64,000 nt of DNA from Thalassia testudinum. Lineage: Eukaryota > Streptophyta > Magnoliopsida > Alismatales > Hydrocharitaceae. Position 1 is the stretch's first letter. Every line of letters begins with the position of its first letter. Location of the stretch: assembly GCA_037157565.1 (NCBI GenBank), contig JAZHRO010000019.1:20399001-20463000 (forward strand). Direction: 5' to 3'. Under the pieces are notes generated by a model. It ran no database searches and had not been told where the DNA came from. It saw only the letters and a list, made by a program, of their open reading frames with translations. Of this stretch, positions 59,501-64,000 are shown piece by piece. Both the position numbers and the translations under genes were made by a program.

Positions 59501-60690
59501 ATTTGGTCCCAAGAAAACATATTTAAGTGTACTAGGCAGTTCTTTTAGCTCAGGAGTGGATGGTGAAAGGTCTGGCATTTCATGGGACGAGAGTGTCCCA
59601 GGCAGATCGGAAAATAAGTCAGGAGGAAGAAGTTGGCCCTCAGATTGGCCAAGAAGAGGGGCTTCTTGGATAGATGGATCCAAAAAGGAATAGCCCCAGT
59701 GAGTAGTATATGGACTCAAGGTCCCAGTGTGGAGTTGCAAATCCGCCTGATTTGGTGGCAAAGAAAGGGCAATTTGGTCTTCAAGAGTGTGGACCGGCGG
59801 TGAGTAGCCCGGATATGACTCAGACCATGAGGTATGGGAAGCGGAGAAAGCCTCGTCAAAAGTTTGGTCAGGAGAAGGTACGGGAATAGGGAGGGATGGG
59901 GGAACGTCACAATATGTGTCGGTCAGGCAATCGTCAGTGTTTAAAGGCAGTCCGCAGTAGTCAGAATAGGTCCCAATTAGTCCGATACACACGCTGATGG
60001 CCATGTCCTCGTTAGACATGTCATCCTCGATGCAATCACAATCAAAGTTCTTGGCTGCCTTGAAGATGTTAAGCTTAAGCTTTTCAGATCCAACGGCAAT
60101 CTCAATACAGCCCGACTCGTAGTTGATATGGGTGCGGGCTATGGCCAAGAAAGGTCAACCAAGGATGATCGGACAATCAGAAAGTGAGCTAGGAACTTCC
60201 ATATCTAAAACAAGAAAGTCGATAGGAAAACAGAGAATGTTGACCCTAACCACCACGTCTTCCACCACAACCTTTGGGATTTTGACAGAACGATCTGCCA
60301 ACTGTAACATGACGGGTGGGTTTCAGATTTCCCAAGGAAATTTTCTCGAGCATGATGGTTGGTATAAGATTGATGGAAGATCCTAAATCAAGCAGTGCAT
60401 GGTTAAAATTGCAGCCTTGGATGCTACAGGAAATAAGCGATGTACCCGGATCTTTCTGCTTTGGTGGCAGGTTTGACAGTATAGCACAACTCTCATGAGG
60501 CGAGAGAACCACCGGATTCTTAGTTTTCTTTGACTGTCGCCTAGGTGTTCTGTAGTCTTTGAAAAATTGGGCGACAGTAGGTATGTGGTTGATAAACGCC
60601 AGTTTATCATCATTCTTATGCATTAAAACAAACCTAGCTCTTAGGATTTTACTCCGCAAATGGGTTTTTGGGCTGCATTTAGGCATTAAA
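59501..60690 (-). pseudogene. pol: pol of W: protease and protease-RT linker, cut by V
   Basis: The protease active site is ALLDLGSSINLIP (around 60,390), with upstream NDDKLAFINHIPTVAQFFKD belonging to the gag-protease junction. After a frame change at about 60,250, the protease end (ARTHINYESGCIEIAVGSEK) runs into an acidic linker, EDDMSNEDMAISVCIGLIG, homologous to the fused tail of the mini-gag of Z. A long proline/serine-rich spacer then leads to ELPSTLKYVFLG before RT. The upstream gag part lies on the far side of V, outside the window. Confidence 0.9.
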
Positions 60691-60814
60691 TAGGTTAGGC
60701 ATGCATTGCATTTTTTATTGTCTTTTTAATATGTTTTTGTGAGTGTTAGGGATGTACAGATATATAGATCCCTAAAACCCTAGCACTCAAGAAGGCAAAT
60801 GGTGAAGGAGAAGC

Positions 60815-61575
60815 CCAGACTAGCTGGAACTCAGCCTAATCCAGCTCACCTCAGCTTGATCCAGCTCACCTCAGCTTGATCCAGCTCACCGCAGCTGGAA
60901 CCTAGCTTACTTGAACTAGGGTTAGCTCATCCCAGCTCCATTCAGCTAATCTCAGCTGGATGGCAGCTCAAGAGAGTTCACCTTAGCTCACCCTAGCTCA
61001 AGTCAGCTCAGATCCAGCTCAACTTAGCTGAGTCTAGCTCATCTCAGCTCCCACTAGTCCACAGGGAGCTCTAGCTAGCTCAGCTAAGTTGACAGGAGTT
61101 CACCCCAGCTCAAATCCAGCTACATCCAGCTCCACTCAGCTCCAGCCAGCTGAAAAAGAACTCATCCCAGCTCAGGAAGCTCAAGTCCAGCTCCTAGGGA
61201 CTTAGCTTAGCTCAACTCAGTTAAGCTAAGCTACCTTAGCTGCCTCAACCAGCTTGATTCTCCCCGGGAGCACCAGACCTAGCTCACCTCAGCTTATTTT
61301 GGTAGAAGCTAGCTCACTTTAGCTTGGCTTAGCAACTAGCAAAGAACTAGCAAGCTAAGCTAGCTAGAGTAGCCCCATGCCAGCCTCTTCAGCAGCAGCC
61401 AGCTCCAGCTCTAGCTCCAGACTTCTCCTCCTCAGCTCCTCCCTCCAAACCCTAGCTCCAACACCTTCTCCTCTACTCCTCCATTAGCTAAGCTAGCTTA
61501 GCTTATCTTAGCTTAGCTTAGCTTAGCCAACAACCAGCTCCTTGGCCATCAGTTACCTTAAAAATCAACCCTAGC
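60815..61575. repeat. AGCT-rich repetitive tract in LTR V
   Basis: Some 750 bp are dominated by variants of (C)AGCT(C/T)A: cagctcacctcagc, gatccagctc, tagctaagct. The AGCT tetramer occurs at intervals of about 5-20 bp, ending in a TTAGCTTAGCTTAGC run near 61,500-61,525. It is partly tandem but not a regular satellite. Confidence 0.85.
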
Positions 61576-61622
61576 TAGCTCCACTAACTCAAGCCTACCT
61601 AAGCTAGCTACCCTACTTAAGT

Positions 61623-61906
61623 TGGCGCCACCTCCTAGCCATCCCTTCACCCCATTATCTCCACCAAAAGACACTTCAAGTTGGCACCAAAAACCACCCC
61701 TAACCACCTCTATATTGGCGCCACTTTCAGCCCCTTAATCCACCCTACACCTACCCACATAAGCCATCCTAGACATCCACATACCCCCCCTTCTAGAACC
61801 TTAAGGTGGCGCCACCTAATGACCTTCTAGAATGTCCATTTTGGCGCCAACACCAAAGGGTGTCAACACCCATAACTACCCCTTGGTGCCCTTTAAGGTG
61901 GCGCCA
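61623..61906. repeat. Repeated TGGCGCCA palindromes in LTR V
   Basis: Exact copies start at 61,623, 61,716, 61,807, 61,842 and 61,899, with a variant TGGCACCA at 61,682. The octamer equals the first eight bases of the tRNA-Asp primer site. Confidence 0.85.
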
Positions 61907-61992
61907 ACTCTCCTTGGCCATGGGATCTCCAACCACCTCCATCAACTCATCTTGACCATCCATTTCAAAGGTCACCATAGCCCCCTCCTATT

Positions 61993-62002
61993 CTATAAAA
62001 AG
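61993..62002 (+). promoter_or_regulatory. Putative TATA box of LTR V
   Basis: CTATAAAAAG lies after a C-rich stretch and before a CACC-rich one, about 1.25 kb into the LTR, a usual location for a long U3. Confidence 0.55.
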
Positions 62003-62881
62003 CCACCACCTACCACCATTTTTGGGCATCCTCCCTTAGTGTATTTTCTACCTACATCCACCTATACCTACGCCCAAGGAGAAGGAGTAGAGAAGGAGAT
62101 TAAAGGGGCACACCACCAGCCCTTTTGGTGCCTTCTTCTCCCCACTCTCTTCAACTTGGGCCACGCCAAGGAGGAGGACTCTCCCACTTCAAGGAGGACG
62201 GCCAGGCAAAGGAGAAAAGCTTAGGGTGGATGTCCACCCTTGGAGAGAAACTTAGGGCACGCCCCCTTAGGGCTTGCCTTGGAGGTCATCACCTTGGCGG
62301 AGTTCTGCAAGGAAGGAGTTGAAGGATTCTTTTCAAGCTTGGGAGCCACCAACCTTGGAGCAAGAAGCCCTCTTCTTCACCATCTATTTAGAGGATTTGT
62401 GTTTTCTTTTACTTCAATTATCTAGTAGTAGAAGCATTCCTCTACTAGGCATTTTTGTTAAACACTTTATCAATTATCTAGTTGCCTTCTTCGCATATCT
62501 TGTTTGCATTTCTATTTGCTTATTTTCAGCATTCTTCACTTCCTCTCCCTAATTATTCTAGGTTTCCACTTGCCTAGAGTGAGCTTAGGGAGAGGCTCTA
62601 CTTGCTACTTAGAGTTGTTTACTTAATTGGAAGTGTAAACACTTTTCCCGCCATCAGTTCGCATGTTGCCTTAGTTCAAAAATAAAAAAAATGGTATATT
62701 GAAAATTACCAAAAAGAAAGTTGAGATTTATTCCAAGCAAGAGAATCAATTTTGCAACCATATTGCCTCCTTGGACGACCCTCGATACTTCCCTATCTAG
62801 GATTATAAATTTAAGAGCGAAAGCGGATTTACGCGTTACAACGACCTAATTAACAAACCACATATTTTCGCTATCACTTTT

Positions 62882-62899
62882 TGGCGTCGTTGCCGGGGA
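62882..62899 (+). other. Primer binding site of V (tRNA-Asp type)
   Basis: TGGCGTCGTTGCCGGGGA has one change from the tRNA-Asp complement and lies five bases after the LTR end. It fixes V as a plus-strand element. Confidence 0.85.
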
Positions 62900-64000
62900 G
62901 GCACGGCTTTGCATTAACTCATTTTCTCTTGCTTGAAGTGGATCTCATCCCCTTCTCTTTCTTTCTTTTGTGTGTGCAGGAACTACAGCGGGAAGGCGGG
63001 AATCTGAAAGAGAGAGCTCAAAGGTCCTTTTCTTCCCGCGAAAATTCAGGTTGGTTCCTCTTTCTGGTCACATAAATAATTAAAACTACCAAAAATATAT
63101 TAAACTTGGCTTTCAGGACCCTAAACACGTAAATTAAGTGGAGTGGTGCATTTTAAAATCCATTGTTTGCTTGTATGCTTCTTTAACACCACTCCATTGC
63201 AAGTATTGGTGTTCTATTTTTCGGGTCCAAATTTCTGTCCAGACTTGAAAAATCGATTCCTAACATCACAGGCCTCCTAAAATCATAAAATTTCATAGAG
63301 TGATTCCCAATTAAGTTTGGAACATCTTTTCCAAATTTTAGATCAATTGGATTTGTATTTAATTTTTAAAAATTCGTGGATTGCAGAGGGGTCACACCCT
63401 CTAATCTTCCTATTTTGCTACTATCCGTGAATTTTTAAATTTTTTATACTCATACAATTTTTGTGAAATTTATCTTTCTGGAATCCTTGTGAAATTTTAC
63501 ATATCATATAAAATCATAAAAATTTTCTGAGGTCGGTGGTAATACTGAAAAGTCTAAAATACCCACAGGTATCATTTCTGGACTTTGACACCAGTATAAT
63601 TAAAAATTCAAAACAATTATCAAAAAAATTCCTAAAATCTTACAAAAATCTTTTCTGGAATCCTTGTTTGATTTTATTCAAAGTAGTGGTATTGTTTGAC
63701 TTGTTTGGACCACTACTTAATTTAGAAAGCCAAAAATCAATTCACTGGTAGTAATTTTCTGTCTTAGGGATAATTGGCTTAGGGTTTCTTTCTCTCTTTA
63801 GAGACGCAATTAAAAGGAAATATACAATCACACATGCAACTTGTCTTTCCTTTGATTGTGAACTTTCAAACTTGTTTGAAAACTTAAAGAGAAAAACCAT
63901 AAAACTCATTTGATTAAATCAAATCTTAAAAGACAAAAATATAAAAAAAATTGTGTGACAACTTGATTTTCATTGGAGCCACTCTCCAATTCCTGCACAC
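62900..64000 (+). other. Leader of V, continuing past the window end
   Basis: AT-rich noncoding sequence follows the primer site. No gag motif has appeared by 64,000; frames at 62,881-63,075 and 63,536-63,751 have no family resemblance. The gag of V is expected further right. Confidence 0.7.

Larger units (their letters stand above)
60744..62876 (+). repeat. 5' LTR of element V (about 2.13 kb)
   Basis: The LTR begins TGTTAGGGATG (left edge inferred from the end of W homology, uncertain by some bases) and ends GCTATCA directly before a primer binding site. A TATA box, CTATAAAAAG, is at 61,993-62,002. The left third is extraordinarily rich in AGCT (60,815-61,575), followed by a block with repeated TGGCGCCA (61,623-61,906). 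The U5 block GCCTCCTTGGACGACCC near 62,765 is a variant of the motif in the other elements. No full ORF in the LTR resembles a protein family. The second LTR lies beyond the window. Confidence 0.8.

Noticed and set aside
59716..59910. Separate small gene in the protease-RT spacer of W
   Set aside because: It lies within the proline/serine-rich linker of pol on the same strand in another frame, with no independent evidence.

Overview
The window looks like nuclear DNA of a flowering plant with a repeat-rich genome. It holds Ty3/gypsy LTR retrotransposons of the Athila/Tat type, with tRNA-Asp primer binding sites (TGGCGCCGTTGCCGGGGA), several solo LTRs with TG...CA ends and 5-bp target-site duplications (TSDs), and no sign of operons or prokaryotic genes. 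I cannot name the species. Almost everything here is transposon sequence; the only candidate host gene is a very small secreted-peptide gene.

The oldest layer (H) is a tandem array of about 4.4-kb monomers running in one orientation from 2,022 to 54,128: three complete monomers and part of a fourth. Once later insertions are removed, the complete monomers measure about 4.35, 4.39 and 4.38 kb. Each carries, on the minus strand, a 56-residue ORF with a signal peptide and an invariant tail (KNKKPPQICGGCVFG). It is intact in monomers 1 and 2, destroyed in monomer 3 and cut off in monomer 4. Each monomer also holds a relic of a second, 59-codon coding block.

The array has been shredded by LTR insertions. 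Family X (2.7-kb LTRs) hit it five times: <1-2,021, 3,259-5,953, 8,066-10,700, 17,400-20,094 and 26,396-52,941. The unrelated solo LTRs S (14,504-16,291) and U (21,391-23,123) also landed in it.

The fifth X copy is split by a 23.9-kb Athila/Tat element, Y (27,729-51,607). The gag region of Y was itself hit twice: by T (32,008-39,294), a coding-free element arranged LTR-internal-LTR-internal-LTR, and by Z (39,682-45,555), a non-autonomous minus-strand element with a miniature gag. Removing T and Z rejoins Y into one degenerate gag-protease-RT-RNase H-integrase unit flanked by two LTRs.

Right of the array, monomer 4 is interrupted by W (from 54,129), a minus-strand Athila/Tat element of the same LTR family as Z, with an internally inverted LTR and a decayed pol. 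W is in turn interrupted by V (from 60,744). The 5' LTR, primer binding site and start of the leader of V run to the window end.

All pol genes carry nonsense and frameshift changes, so no element here looks autonomous. Recurrent themes are dense arrays of the palindrome AGACGTCT in several unrelated LTR families, a shared U5 motif, and a shared block next to the polypurine tract.
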